Assembly (NCBI RefSeq): GCF_000227135.1
Contig: NC_018229.1
Span: 129,816 to 193,815 of the forward strand
Reading direction: 5' to 3'
DNA length: 64,000 bases
From: Leishmania donovani
Taxonomy: Eukaryota; Euglenozoa; Kinetoplastea; Trypanosomatida; Trypanosomatidae
The position numbers and the translations under genes are program-made. Below the pieces are notes generated by a model. It was not told the origin of the DNA. It searched no databases and saw only the letters and a program-made list of their open reading frames with translations. The first letter of the stretch is position 1, and the number at the start of each line of letters is the position of its first letter. Below, piece by piece: positions 32,644 to 42,606 of the stretch.

Positions 32644-33789
32644 TCAGTGCCGCGCTACGGGATAATGCTCCTGCGAGTCCTTTGCCAGCGCATCACGCAC
32701 GGGGGCAAAGAAGGGATGCTGCATCGCCTCATGGGCCATGATGCGGTCCTGATGGTCGAACTGCAGCATCTTATCGAGCAAGTCCAACGCGGTCGCGTCG
32801 CACCACGACTCCTGGATGGATCCCCTCTTGATGTACCGGCGCCAGTCGACGTGCTCGTCAGGGAGGGCGCTCATGCTCGACTCTACGACGCGCGATATGC
32901 GGCACTGGTACTTGTCGAGGTAGCGGTACAGAGCCTTCTTGCCAAACACCGCCACAATCTGAAGGAGCTGATCCTCGTTGTTGGCGCCGACGAAGAAGGG
33001 GTCGCTGCGGAAGAGCATGCCTGCCAGTACGCACCCGAGGCACCAGATGTCTAGCGAGTAGTCGTAGTGGCGGTAGCCGACCAGCAGCTCCGGCCCCTTG
33101 TAGTGCCGTGTTGCCACACCGCAGTTGAGCGCCTGTCCGTGGATGTAGTACTCGCCCAGCCCCCAGTCGATCACACGCAGGATCTTGCGCTCGTGGTCGA
33201 TCATGACATTGTAGGGCTTGATGTCGCGGTGGAAGATGCCGCGGCGGTGGGCGAAGTCCAGCGAGCGTAGAATCTCGTACAGGTAGTAGCGCATGTCGAA
33301 GTTGGAGAGCTTGTTCGAGTAGAGGAGGTTGCGCAGCGTTGTCGGGTTGTGCACGTACTCTGTGACGAGCACCACCGTCTGTGACTCCGCGTCGCGCAGC
33401 ACATCGAGAAGGCGGACGACGTTGGGGCCACCGCAGAGGTTGCGCAGGATGCTAATCTCGCGCAGAATCTTCTGGTAGCGCACCGGCTTGAGCAGCTTGA
33501 GGACACACAGGCATCCGTTGTTGCGGTTCCGGCCACGAAACACCTCCGAATACTTGCCGCGCCCGATTTTCTGCAGCAGCTCGTACGGGGCCAAGTTCGC
33601 GTTGAAGTCGACCCTCGCGTTTTTATAGTCCCAGTAGCTGACGCCGCGCTGGCGATACACGTACCAGAACGGGTGCTCGTACTCCTCCGGCTTCGTTTTC
33701 TTCGCCTTAGATTCGTCTCCGCTGCCGCCCCCGCCGCCGCCGTGCCGCCCGCCGTCGGCGCGGTGGGCTGCGGCGTCCACGTTGGCCAT
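32644..33789 (-). CDS. CK2A2: Casein kinase 2 catalytic subunit, alpha'-type
   Basis: A 381-residue Ser/Thr kinase of the CK2 alpha family, an acidophilic kinase of nucleus and cytoplasm. Visible motifs are the glycine loop GRGKYSEVF (76-84), ATP-binding Lys98, HRDIKPYNV (Asp189), the CK2-specific DWG (208-210) in place of DFG, and KGPELLVGY in the P+1 region. Residues 1-35 form a Gly-rich extension ending in a basic ESKAKKTKPEEY stretch. The lysine cluster of canonical CK2 that binds acidic substrates and heparin is replaced by RYQKILRE (104-111), which marks this as the divergent second isoform rather than the canonical subunit. The frame is open to 34311, but a CT tract followed by the first AG (33814-33813) lies just upstream of the ATG at 33789, so that start is well supported. 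The symbol follows my memory of Leishmania usage. Confidence 0.94.
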   Translation of the reverse strand: MANVDAAAHRADGGRHGGGGGGSGDESKAKKTKPEEYEHPFWYVYRQRGVSYWDYKNARVDFNANLAPYELLQKIGRGKYSEVFRGRNRNNGCLCVLKLLKPVRYQKILREISILRNLCGGPNVVRLLDVLRDAESQTVVLVTEYVHNPTTLRNLLYSNKLSNFDMRYYLYEILRSLDFAHRRGIFHRDIKPYNVMIDHERKILRVIDWGLGEYYIHGQALNCGVATRHYKGPELLVGYRHYDYSLDIWCLGCVLAGMLFRSDPFFVGANNEDQLLQIVAVFGKKALYRYLDKYQCRISRVVESSMSALPDEHVDWRRYIKRGSIQESWCDATALDLLDKMLQFDHQDRIMAHEAMQHPFFAPVRDALAKDSQEHYPVARH

Positions 33790-33812
33790 TCCTTTGATTT
33801 CCGTTCGGAGCA

Positions 33813-33857
33813 CTGGACGAGTCGAGTGATATAGAGAGAAAAAGAGAGAGAGACACG
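33813..33857 (-). promoter_or_regulatory. Candidate spliced-leader acceptor of the CK2 gene
   Basis: On the minus strand a tract of C and T (complement of about 33831-33857) is followed by the first AG at 33814-33813, giving a 5' untranslated region of about 24 bases before the ATG at 33789. It fits the trans-splicing rule and excludes the longer open frame. Confidence 0.6.
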
Positions 33858-34354
33858 CAGAACAGAGAGGCACACAGAGAAGGATGCACGAGAGGAGAGA
33901 TGCGTGCTTGCTGTGTGCATGGGTAGAGATGCAGAGGGCCACCACGAGGAAAAGAGCGGGGGGAGAAGGAGGAGGGTCGTGCGAGGGGCGCCCCATGATG
34001 GACGGGTGTGCGCCCAAGATGTTCGGCGGTTGGACAGGAAAGCCATAAGACGGGCCGGCACGGGCCGGAGAGGGAGCCGCGACATGTGTGGATGGGCGTG
34101 TGCGCGCGCGCCTCCGTTTTCTCCATGTAGATGCGAAGCGGGAGCAGGCGTGCGCATGCACAACCCCGGCACCCGCATGCAACCGAAAGCGAGGGCCATC
34201 ACTGGTAGTCACGACCGAGCCGCCCCACAGCGAAACCGTCGTGGGGTTGCGTACAGATATGGGGCACGACATTGGAAGAGGAGTGCCGCGACGCAACCCG
34301 TTGTGCGCCACCGCCTACGAAACAGAAAGAGGGGCACACGCACACACGCACGCG

Positions 34355-34371
34355 TATATATATATATATAT
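34355..34371. repeat. (AT)n microsatellite
   Basis: Short alternating TA tract in the CK2 upstream flank. It stands out in GC-rich DNA. Confidence 0.85.
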
Positions 34372-35195
34372 GTAGAAGCACGCAGAGCCCGAAAGCCTGC
34401 GCACAACAACAACGATAGGCCGATGTGCAAGCGCAGAGAAAGAAGGGCGGGGCGGAGAATGGCTGCAGCGCGGGCGGAGGCGGCAACGTCTCTCAGATCC
34501 GCGACCTCGCGTAATGCGTGCAGTCCGTGATGCGGGTAAAATAGACGCCTTGATGGGAGTGAGCAGCGGCAATATCGTCAGTGTGCTGACGCGTGTGCCG
34601 AGCAGTGGAGCCACCCCGGCCCTCCAGCCACCACCACCATCGCCACCCTCGGGGAAGGAGGGTGATGGATTAACACAGACACACGCATGCGTCGTGAGCG
34701 ACCTGAGCAGCATTGCCCCTCACTGGTCTCCCCACACATTCCCACCTGCCAGCACACGCCTTGCCCTTACATTACATCATCTATCACAGCCACCATCACT
34801 GCCCCGCCACCACCTCCCGCACACCTGCCCATGGCTGGCGGCAAGATAACAAGGAAGGAAGGAAAGGGAAAAGAAGAGGGCCCCACAGGCTCTCTGCGCC
34901 GCACACGCACACACGCACAGCATCCTGCAACCACGCACACATAAAGAGCGCACACACTTACACATCACAGGCCACAACACCCACGGGCACATCCATGCAC
35001 GCACACACACACAGCGAAGGAGGGAGGGAAGACGCGCCGACGCGCCGGCCCCTTAAAGGTATGCGTGTGTGTACGCATCTTTCTCTCCTCCTCCGTATTT
35101 CTTATATGCGCTGTATTCCCCTGTGTCGGTGGCGGTGTGTGCCGTTGTGCTCGGCGCGGTCACGGGTCTCAATCCGTCTTGGATGGTCGCGCCTA

Positions 35196-35216
35196 TGTGT
35201 GTGTGTGTGTGTGTGT
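35196..35216. repeat. (GT)n microsatellite
   Basis: Dinucleotide tract in the 3' flank of the RPN6 gene. Confidence 0.85.
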
Positions 35217-35366
35217 TTGCACGCGTGGGTGTGTACGCACATGTAGAAGAAGACGCCAGCACCGCCCCCGACCTCGCTACAAACCCTCACCGTCGCCTCG
35301 CTCCTTGCTGCCACAAGGCAGGGGTGTCGGAAGAGAAGGAGCACATTCTGCACATCGCGCCTCGGG

Positions 35367-36956
35367 TCACTTGCGCTTGTCGCCAGGCCTCTTCTGCTTG
35401 TTGCCACTGTCAGACTTTCCACCTCGGTCGGCGACGGCGTCCTTGACGCTGCCGATGCCGCCCCGCTTGTTCTTCCGGTTCGCCTCCTCGCCCTCCTCCT
35501 TCGCCTTCGCGCCCTTGTGCTTGGCGATGTTCTCCTCGACGAGCGCATCGAACTTGCCATTGACCTTGTCGAAGAGCGCCGTGACGAGCGTGTTGTAGCA
35601 CTCCAGCGCCGTGAGCGCGTCCTGGTAGAGTGTCGTCGGCGCCTGGTCCGCCGCGGCGGCGGCGTCAGCGGCGTTGTCGTAGAACGCCTCGCTGCCGTCC
35701 TTTCCTGGCTTGGACGCCTCAGCGGCCTCGTCGTCGAAGACGATAAGACAGCGATGCTGCTGATCGACGATGCCGCGCAGCTTGCGATCGAGAATGAGCT
35801 GAGAAAGCTTCTGCTCCACCACCATGGCGTCCAGCCTCAGAAGGTTGCTCACGTAGGCGATCTGCACGCGGTTGTACGGCGACACCACCTTCAACAGGTG
35901 CCGCTCCAGCAGCGTGTTGTACATGTCGTTGACCTGCCGACGCACCACCTCGTCGGCGAGGAGGTTCGTGTCGTTGCTGCCGCCGGCGCCGGACTCCTCC
36001 GCCTCGGCGCGGCACTTGGACAGGATACTGTTGAAGAGATGCGTGTCCTGCTTGTTGTAGGCGTCTGCGATGCCGCGCAGCGCATCCATGTCGGTGCCCT
36101 TATACTCCAGCACGCTCTTGGACGAGAGCAGCGTCGCAAGCTCGTCGGGGCTGTCCGTGGAGATCTTCGACAGGATCATGTAGCGAAGCGAACGGCGCGC
36201 CTGGCGTGCCTGGTCGCCGAGCTGATGGAACCCCTCAAAGGCTTCGTATAGGTAAGAGTACGCGGTCTTGTTATCTTTCTCCTCCGCGTGCAGCACACCG
36301 GACTGGAGGTCGATCTCCGCCTGCGAGAGAGGCGGGCAGTAGATGCTGTTCGCCGTCGTGCGCGCCGAGACGAGTGCCGCCCTGGCCTTCTGGATATCCA
36401 TGACGGCGTAGTATAGCTTGCTCTCCAGGAGGTAGATGTCGAGCAGCAGCGTACGGTCGTCCAAGCGGCGCACCTCCTTGAGCAGCGCGCTCAGCGACGC
36501 CAGAGCGTCGCTCTTGCGGTTCTCGGCGAACAGAATCTCCACGTAGCGGAGCTGCAGGCGGTGGCGCAGAAAGGTGCGACGCTCCTTGCGCGCCCAGTGT
36601 ACGGTCTCGAGACACACCTCTTCCTGCTGCTTCAGCGGCACGCCGCACTGCACAATGTGCTCGAAGAGTTTGCGCACCATCTTCGTCGTCTTCGCCTTCG
36701 GCAGCACCTGGAAGAACGGCCGCACATCCGAGAGCAGCTGGATGGCGGCCTCGCCGTCCTTGGTTACCGTCAGCAGCTCCGCCAGCCGGTACACCGCCTG
36801 CTCCTTCGCACGGATCGAGTCTCCGTCATCCACTGCAACGTCTGTCGTGACGATCGACTGCAGCAGCTCGCGCGCCGTCGAGCGGTCGCCCCTGCCGTAG
36901 TGGTCCTCGGCCACCTCGAGGGTGTGGGCGCAGTCCACGGAGCCGCCAGGGATCAT
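35367..36956 (-). CDS. RPN6: 26S proteasome regulatory lid subunit RPN6 (PSMD11)
   Basis: A 529-residue PCI protein of the proteasome lid, where RPN6 clamps the 20S core to the base. The N-terminal two thirds are TPR-like helical repeats; the segment IDLQSGVLHAEEKDNKTAYS, followed by YLYEAFEGF, is diagnostic of RPN6. The C-terminal winged helix of the PCI domain contains SPYNRVQIAYVSNLLRL and KLSQLILDRKLRGIVDQ, both matching PSMD11. Animal RPN6 has about 420 residues; the difference is an Ala-rich linker and a Lys/Gly/Glu-rich tail of roughly 45 residues. The ATG at 36956 is 20 bases from a candidate acceptor AG (36978-36977) after a C-rich pyrimidine tract, so the start is secure. It is an essential housekeeping function and its neighbours are unrelated. 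Confidence 0.95.
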   Translation of the reverse strand: MIPGGSVDCAHTLEVAEDHYGRGDRSTARELLQSIVTTDVAVDDGDSIRAKEQAVYRLAELLTVTKDGEAAIQLLSDVRPFFQVLPKAKTTKMVRKLFEHIVQCGVPLKQQEEVCLETVHWARKERRTFLRHRLQLRYVEILFAENRKSDALASLSALLKEVRRLDDRTLLLDIYLLESKLYYAVMDIQKARAALVSARTTANSIYCPPLSQAEIDLQSGVLHAEEKDNKTAYSYLYEAFEGFHQLGDQARQARRSLRYMILSKISTDSPDELATLLSSKSVLEYKGTDMDALRGIADAYNKQDTHLFNSILSKCRAEAEESGAGGSNDTNLLADEVVRRQVNDMYNTLLERHLLKVVSPYNRVQIAYVSNLLRLDAMVVEQKLSQLILDRKLRGIVDQQHRCLIVFDDEAAEASKPGKDGSEAFYDNAADAAAAADQAPTTLYQDALTALECYNTLVTALFDKVNGKFDALVEENIAKHKGAKAKEEGEEANRKNKRGGIGSVKDAVADRGGKSDSGNKQKRPGDKRK

Positions 36957-38024
36957 GACGGCGGCTTTCCTTTGCGCTGTGCAAGCGGAGGCGATGGGTG
37001 GGCGAGGGGGGAGGAGCGTGCGGGCACCTCAGCCGTCGCGCGATACACGCTGAAAAAGCTCTCTGGCTCTACCCGGGTCGCCCGGACGCAGCGCTTCGCC
37101 CGCTCCGGATGTGCGCACGCCGCTTGCTTAGGTGCGCGGCGTATGGGCCCTCGACGCAGACTGTCGCGGCCGCGCGGCTCTGGAAAGATGCTCCACGGTG
37201 AGGCGCAGGAGCGAGCAGCGCAGGAGGCACAAGAGAAGAAGCGGGGAAGGGGTTATGCACCACACGAGCCCTGCAATGTCAACGAAGGGTGCGGCACGCG
37301 CGCGCGAGAGAGCGAGAGGCTGGTGATGCAGTTTCACGTAAAGTGCAGTGCCGGAGACGTACACCAACGCGTAGGCGTGACTCTGTCGGTGAATGCGCTG
37401 CGGTGCGGGGGATGCCAACGACGGGGAGTCAAAGAAAAGCAAAACAAGGAAGGAGGGGGAGGAGGGGGGGGGGGGCGCAGCCGTAGCCGAATCTTTCAGG
37501 TGGCGCGCAAGCAGAGCAAGCCGAGATGGGGGTGCAGAGAAGCCGAGGGAAGGGGGGTTGCAGAGAGGTGGCAAGTAGCACTGAGGGGCGAGGCATCCCC
37601 TTCAGGAACGCGACGGAGCAAAGAATGGGAAGGAAGGGTGGAGGGGCAGACGGCTTGCTGATGCATGAGCGCGCCCTTTACGTCGTCGGGGGGGGGGGGT
37701 AACATGCTGGCTGTCCTCGCCCTCTCTGTCGCCGTGTGAAAGCGTGTGTGTGCGTGCGTCTGTCGGAGAAGACGGGGTGAAGAGTGTCGAGGGAGGGCGC
37801 GATGTGGGGGAGGATGCCTCCCCGTACACGCGCGCACGTCAGGACGGAGGCCTGGATTGAGTTCTGTGTTGTGTGCTGCTGCTATCAAGTGTTTCACTTA
37901 AGGTATGTGCGAGCGGACCTCCTCATCCGCGACGCATGCGCCCCATCGAGCCTTCCTTGGCCGGGAAGAGAAGACAGACGCGCGCGCCGGCCAGGGTAGA
38001 GGGGGAGGGGGAGGAGGTGACACC
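36957..38024. other. Intergenic between TRM7 and RPN6 genes
   Basis: No supported gene. It holds the RPN6 5' untranslated region (about 20 bases from the candidate acceptor near 36977), G/C homopolymers near 37466-37475 and 37690-37700, and the TRM7 3' flank. Confidence 0.6.
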
Positions 38025-39398
38025 TCACTGCTGCTCTTCTCCGCCGGTGCTGCTGTCGCGACCTGCGGTAGCCGTCGGCGACTCCACGCGAATCTTTTTC
38101 TTCTGCGACGCGTCCGCCTCTGTGTCACGGCCATCGGCAACCTCTGCCAACTGTGACGGCGAAGCAGCGGCAGCGGCCAAGTACGGTGCTTGCAGCGGCG
38201 GCTGCACCGGCTCCAGCACGTCGGCATCCTCATCCCTGTCGTAGCACATGTCCGCGTCAAAGCCTGAAAGGTCGCCGCAGGAGAGGAACGGGGCCAGGAC
38301 TCGGTCCGCGAGCGCGCACGATGTGCGCTGGTTATGGTGCGCCACGTCGTGCACTGTTGCCGCTGCGGCGGCGCCACCATCCGACGCGTGTGAGAAAGAC
38401 GCGGTCGTATCGTAGCAGTACAACGGCGCCTCCGGCGTGAAGCCGCTGGCGCGGAGTGGGCCGTCGCTCACGGTTGCCGTCTCGCTCCGCTCTCCCTTCA
38501 TACCCTGCTCATTATCAGCCTCTACGCGTGAGCCGCAGCCGGCGCTCGTCGATGCGGCACCCCTCGAGCAGCCGGTAGCGGCAGAGGAAGCCGCAGCAGG
38601 CGCCACAGCGCCGACGAAGCGAGGCACGTACCCGAGCGGCATGCGAAAGCCCTGGCAGAGGAGGAAGCTCTCCATGGACGCGTTGCGTGAGGACTTGGGC
38701 TTCACGACGCGCACCTGCTGAAAGAAGAGTCCGCTTTTCGCGACGAGAAAGGCGGTGTTGGGGCCGCGGAACATCTTCGTCAGGAAGCAGCCACCGGCCC
38801 GTAGCACGAACGTGGTGATGTGCAGCGCCGCCAGAAGCAGGTGGTGCTGCAGGTACTCGTCCAGCTCGTGCATACCCGTCACATCGGGAGCGCCGTCGCA
38901 GAGGACGATGTCCGCCTTCCGCGGCGACGCACCGAGCGCGGGAGAAGGAGCAGGCGAAGAGAAAGAGCTGTTGGCAGGCTGCTGCTGCTCGTCATCGGTG
39001 AGCGCCACCCCAGTCGGCGTCGGCGCGTTCAGAAGCCGAATAATCTCCCTCGCGGTCACCTCGCTCGTTATGTCCCCCTGAAGAAGGGTGACCCCGTCGA
39101 TGGGGGCCATCTCTTGCAGGTCCACCGCCACCACGCGCGGCGTCTGCGCCGGCAGAGAGTCCCCCTCTGCAGCAGCAGTGAGGTTCGCGCCGATCATCTT
39201 AAAGTGCTGGGCAAGCACCTGCGACCAGCTGCCAGGCGCGGCACACAGGTCCACCGCCCCGGTGCGGATCTCGGCCGGGTCGAGAATGTTGAACTCCTCA
39301 TGGATCTGGAGCAGCTTGTACGCGCTGCGAGCACGGTAGCCCTCCTCCTTGGCCTTGCGGTAGTAGATATCGCGCTTATCCTTGGATGCGCGACCCAT
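38025..39398 (-). CDS. TRM7: tRNA 2'-O-ribose methyltransferase TRM7 (FtsJ family)
   Basis: A 457-residue RrmJ/FtsJ methyltransferase expected to add 2'-O-methyl groups to anticodon-loop nucleotides 32 and 34 using S-adenosylmethionine. The start MGRASKDKRDIYYRKAKEEG and following YRARSAYKLLQI are characteristic of the TRM7/FTSJ1 branch. The SAM pocket is VDLCAAPGSWSQ (49-60). The K-D-K-E catalytic tetrad is complete: Lys28, Asp168 (LCDGAPDVTG), Lys208 (TKMFRG) and Glu243 (SMESFLL). A Ser/Pro-rich insert of about 30 residues (130-160) splits the core, and the last roughly 200 residues are a low-complexity extension absent from the yeast enzyme (310 residues). The open frame runs to 39659, but the family N-terminus and the ATG at 39398 define the start. 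Confidence 0.94.
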   Translation of the reverse strand: MGRASKDKRDIYYRKAKEEGYRARSAYKLLQIHEEFNILDPAEIRTGAVDLCAAPGSWSQVLAQHFKMIGANLTAAAEGDSLPAQTPRVVAVDLQEMAPIDGVTLLQGDITSEVTAREIIRLLNAPTPTGVALTDDEQQQPANSSFSSPAPSPALGASPRKADIVLCDGAPDVTGMHELDEYLQHHLLLAALHITTFVLRAGGCFLTKMFRGPNTAFLVAKSGLFFQQVRVVKPKSSRNASMESFLLCQGFRMPLGYVPRFVGAVAPAAASSAATGCSRGAASTSAGCGSRVEADNEQGMKGERSETATVSDGPLRASGFTPEAPLYCYDTTASFSHASDGGAAAAATVHDVAHHNQRTSCALADRVLAPFLSCGDLSGFDADMCYDRDEDADVLEPVQPPLQAPYLAAAAASPSQLAEVADGRDTEADASQKKKIRVESPTATAGRDSSTGGEEQQ

Positions 39399-40709
39399 TC
39401 TCGATCCTTGCTTCTCTCTCTGAGCGCAGTCGGTGACTGTCGGCGTCGCTGTGTCGTGGTGTGGTATGGTATGGTGTGGTGTGGTGTGTGGGATGAAGGC
39501 ACTTTTGAGGAGGGGAGAGATGGGCTCCCGTCGCCTACACCTACAAGCGCACAAAATCTGTGGGCCACGCGCCTCTCTATGGCAGCAACGCCGCCACCGG
39601 CCGGAGACGGTCGAGACAGGAGCGAAGAGCGGATGATGCGTGCAGGGGAGAAAACACACAGAAACGAGTCGCAGCGGAGGTGAGAACGTCGCCGAGGGGT
39701 GTGGATGAGGTCACGATGCCGGTGATGATGAGCGGAATGGCCATGCACACGCGCACGTGCGCCGAACACATGGGGAAAGGTCTGTGGGGGGAGGTGCGAG
39801 CGTGTACCGGTGCACGACGGGCATTGAAGGCGATGCACCCAGGAGTAGACCCGGCTGCAGGAGGGAAGGTCGGGATGGACAGAGGGACACCGAAGACGAG
39901 CATTTGAGGAGAGCAAAGGACAGAGAGGGACGAAACAGCAGCAGCAGCTCGACAGCGCCTCCGGCCCTCGCCGCAGTCCCCGCGGGCGCGCTCGCTTCCA
40001 CGACGCATCTCCGCCATCCACCGTCTCTCTGCAAGTCACGCCCCCCCTCCACCCTCCCTCTAGGATGCGTCGATGTCCGTCTACTCCGCTGCTGACTCCA
40101 CATCGTGGGTGTCTTCGCTTGCCCACTTTCGTTGCTTGTCTTCCATCGATGTTAGCTTGGCTGTCTTCACCACACGAGGAGGGGCGCTGCCGGTGAGAGC
40201 AGGGGCCGTGAGAAGGCGATGGCGAGAAGAGCAAGGCCGGGATGGAGGCCAACACCATCCCCCACGCAGACCCAGTGAGGGTCTGTGTGTGCGGTGGAGG
40301 GCAGAGAGGGAGGGAGGGTCATGCGCATAGACGTGTGTCGCTGGCAACCCACCCAACCACCCACCCTCCCTCCCCGCACTCCACCGCACACCAGCCCTGG
40401 AGGCGTTTCTGCCTTTCGCTCGCTCACTCTCCTGCTGGCACTCCACATGCACCCCACATCCTTCCCGAAGCTCGACGGCAGTGGCGCGCACCCTCGCCTC
40501 TGCCTTCCTTTACGGCTGCTTACGTGAAGTGCAGTCATCGAGGTAGACGACAGGGCGGGAGACGAAGTGCGTCCCACACAAGCAAGCGCTCTACGCACAG
40601 CATAAAACCAACACAGCAGAAGAGCCCCGCCCGCCGCGCCCAAGCCCCACACGCACACAAGCACGCGCGCACACAGCCTTCGCAACCTTTCGTTCGCATA
40701 CAGCATGCG
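39399..40709. other. Intergenic between UBC9 and TRM7 genes
   Basis: No supported gene. A GGTAT/GGTGT repeat at about 39460-39490, lying directly upstream of TRM7, reads as a C/A-rich tract on the minus strand. The rest has no recognisable feature. Confidence 0.6.
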
Positions 40710-41381
40710 CTAGCCTTTCCAATGATGCCTCTGCACCTCCTCGCGCACGCGCGCCTCGTACTCCTTGATGTCGCGCATGTAAACCTTGTACGGCTCCTCC
40801 TGCGCGGGGTCCTTGATGTTGGGGTGGTCCAGCAACTCCTGGATGGCCAGCAGTATCTGCTTTATGGTGATGTTCGGGCGCCAGTCCTTCTCCTCGTTAA
40901 GGATCGAGAGGCAGACGGTGCCGCTCGGGTATACGTTGGGGTGGAAGAGCACCGGCGTGAAGACGCACTTGGGGGGCTTTGTGGGGTAGTCCTCCGTAAA
41001 GTTGAGGCGGAGGCGAAACTCGCCGCCCTCCCACGGCGTGCCAGGCTTCCCGGGGATGCCCGCCTCCCAGTGAAGCAGGTCCAGCCCAGCCGGGAGAGCG
41101 GCGGCGGCGGAGTCCCTCGCCGCAGCAGCGCCCGCCCCGGACGTCGCATTCGAGGGAGAGACGGTCATAGAGGACGATGAGGCGGTCGTGTTGCTGGATG
41201 CCGAACCCGAAGCCGTGTGCAGCGTCGGCTGCCCTCCCTCACGCGTGTGCTTCACGCCACTGACGCGGCAGCTGCCTGGGGCGATCTCGAGCGGCTTGGC
41301 CCAAAAACCGAACGGTCGATCTTTCCGCCAAGCTCTGCGCTCCTCGCGCAGGCGTGACTGCGCAAGTGACAGCCCTGACAT
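40710..41381 (-). CDS. UBC9: SUMO-conjugating enzyme UBC9 with an internal insertion
   Basis: A 223-residue E2 enzyme that transfers SUMO to substrate lysines in nucleus and cytoplasm. The N-terminus (SRLREERRAWRKDRPFGF) and the block HPNVYPSGTVCLSIL (148-162) with catalytic Cys157 are clearly UBC9 rather than a ubiquitin E2, as is KDWRPNITIKQILLAIQELL (165-184). The family is about 158 residues. The excess is a Ser/Thr/Ala/Gly-rich insertion of about 63 residues (roughly 37-99) placed in the loop between the first two beta strands, exactly before LLHWEAGIPGKPGTPWEGG. The insert keeps the frame and shows normal coding composition, so it is probably real. The ATG at 41381 follows a pyrimidine tract near 41475-41495; the open frame beyond it is repeat-derived. 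Confidence 0.95.
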   Translation of the reverse strand: MSGLSLAQSRLREERRAWRKDRPFGFWAKPLEIAPGSCRVSGVKHTREGGQPTLHTASGSASSNTTASSSSMTVSPSNATSGAGAAAARDSAAAALPAGLDLLHWEAGIPGKPGTPWEGGEFRLRLNFTEDYPTKPPKCVFTPVLFHPNVYPSGTVCLSILNEEKDWRPNITIKQILLAIQELLDHPNIKDPAQEEPYKVYMRDIKEYEARVREEVQRHHWKG

Positions 41382-42606
41382 GGTGTGTGAGGCCGTTGGG
41401 GGCACCAGAGAGGGAGTGCCCCACACACTCTGCGTCCTGTAGGCGTGCGGTGCGTGTGCTCGGGTGGTGGCGACGCCCCCAAACAGAAACGAGAAGGCGC
41501 ACCGAATGCTGGGAAGATGTGAAGAGGTGTACGTAGGTGTGTATGTGAAGAGAGAGAGCCGGAGAGTAGGGATGGAAAAGGGGCCGTGCGCGCCCTCTCG
41601 CTGCGTTGCGCCACTGCGGCTTTCCTCGATCGACCCACCCCGTTCCCTTCTTACGATCCCACGTGACAGCGGCGTGAGCGGCGCAGGCGTATCGGGTGGG
41701 ATAGATGTCTTTGCGTGTGTGTGTGTGTGTGTGTGTGTGTGCAGCTCAGCGGGCCAGGGAGAGTTGCAAGAGAAGGGCCTTGAGCACAGGGAGAAAAATC
41801 GCGCTGTGACGGAGCTTAATAGAAAAGCTGTGGAGGCGGAGAGGAAGGGTTGCATGGGGCTCAGCAGCAGCAGCATAGAGAAGAGCACGTACGTGCATCA
41901 AGCTGATCCTTTCCGGCCATTATTGCTTCGGACCTCGGAATTGGGTCTGCGCACGCACACGTCTGCGCACCCATCCGCTTGCGCATGCGTGGCTTTAAGC
42001 ACCACGGCAACGATCTCTCCTCGACCTTTACGTGTGAAACAGTATTCCGACCATATATATATATATGTGCGCGCGTGTGTGTAGGGGGGAGGGGGTATTC
42101 AAGAGAGAGAGAGACGAGAAGACACGGCACCGCCGAGGCCGGCGCCTGCTCCCTCTTCACGAACTTGGCGCGTGCTCGTGTGCCGTCCGGCATGCCTTCC
42201 TATGCAGAGCTTTCTTATCATTCGAGCCTTAGCGGGGCTACCCTCACAACTGATCAACGCCGCCACGATGAGCACCGAGGCCAGACGCATGCACATGCGC
42301 AACCAACGTGAGCACAGACGCTCGCACGTCACCATCGACAGGGAGGGGGGAAGAGGAGGAGAACGCTTGCACGACGGAAGTGGGCGCGAACACACCTGTT
42401 CCATTGGAGTGCACTCAGCGACAGCTGTCCCCATCAAGACCGGTATCCACACGACACAGCACGAGCACGAGCAGCAGCAGCACAACAGGGAATCGAAGTC
42501 GAAAAGAAGAGAGGGCGGAGAGGGTCGTGAGAGAAGAACTTCGACAGAGGGGGAGGGGGGAGAGGCGGCACATACATCCTCAAACACGTCGATAAAGAAC
42601 GCCGTG
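41382..42606. other. Intergenic between KREPA1 and UBC9 genes
   Basis: No supported gene. It has a (GT)n tract (about 41714-41741), an (AT)n tract (about 42053-42066), a short GA tract (42103-42113) and the 3' flank of KREPA1. Confidence 0.6.
41714..41741. repeat. (GT)n microsatellite
   Basis: Dinucleotide tract upstream of the UBC9 gene; it reads as (AC)n on the transcribed strand. Confidence 0.88.

Larger units (their letters stand above)
33790..35366. other. Intergenic between RPN6 and CK2 genes
   Basis: No supported gene. It contains the CK2 5' flank, an (AT)n tract at about 34355-34371 and a (GT)n tract at about 35196-35216. I see no RNA gene. Confidence 0.6.

Noticed and set aside
38025..39659. 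Longer start for TRM7
   Set aside because: Residues before MGRASKDKRD come from intergenic simple sequence; family proteins begin at this Met.
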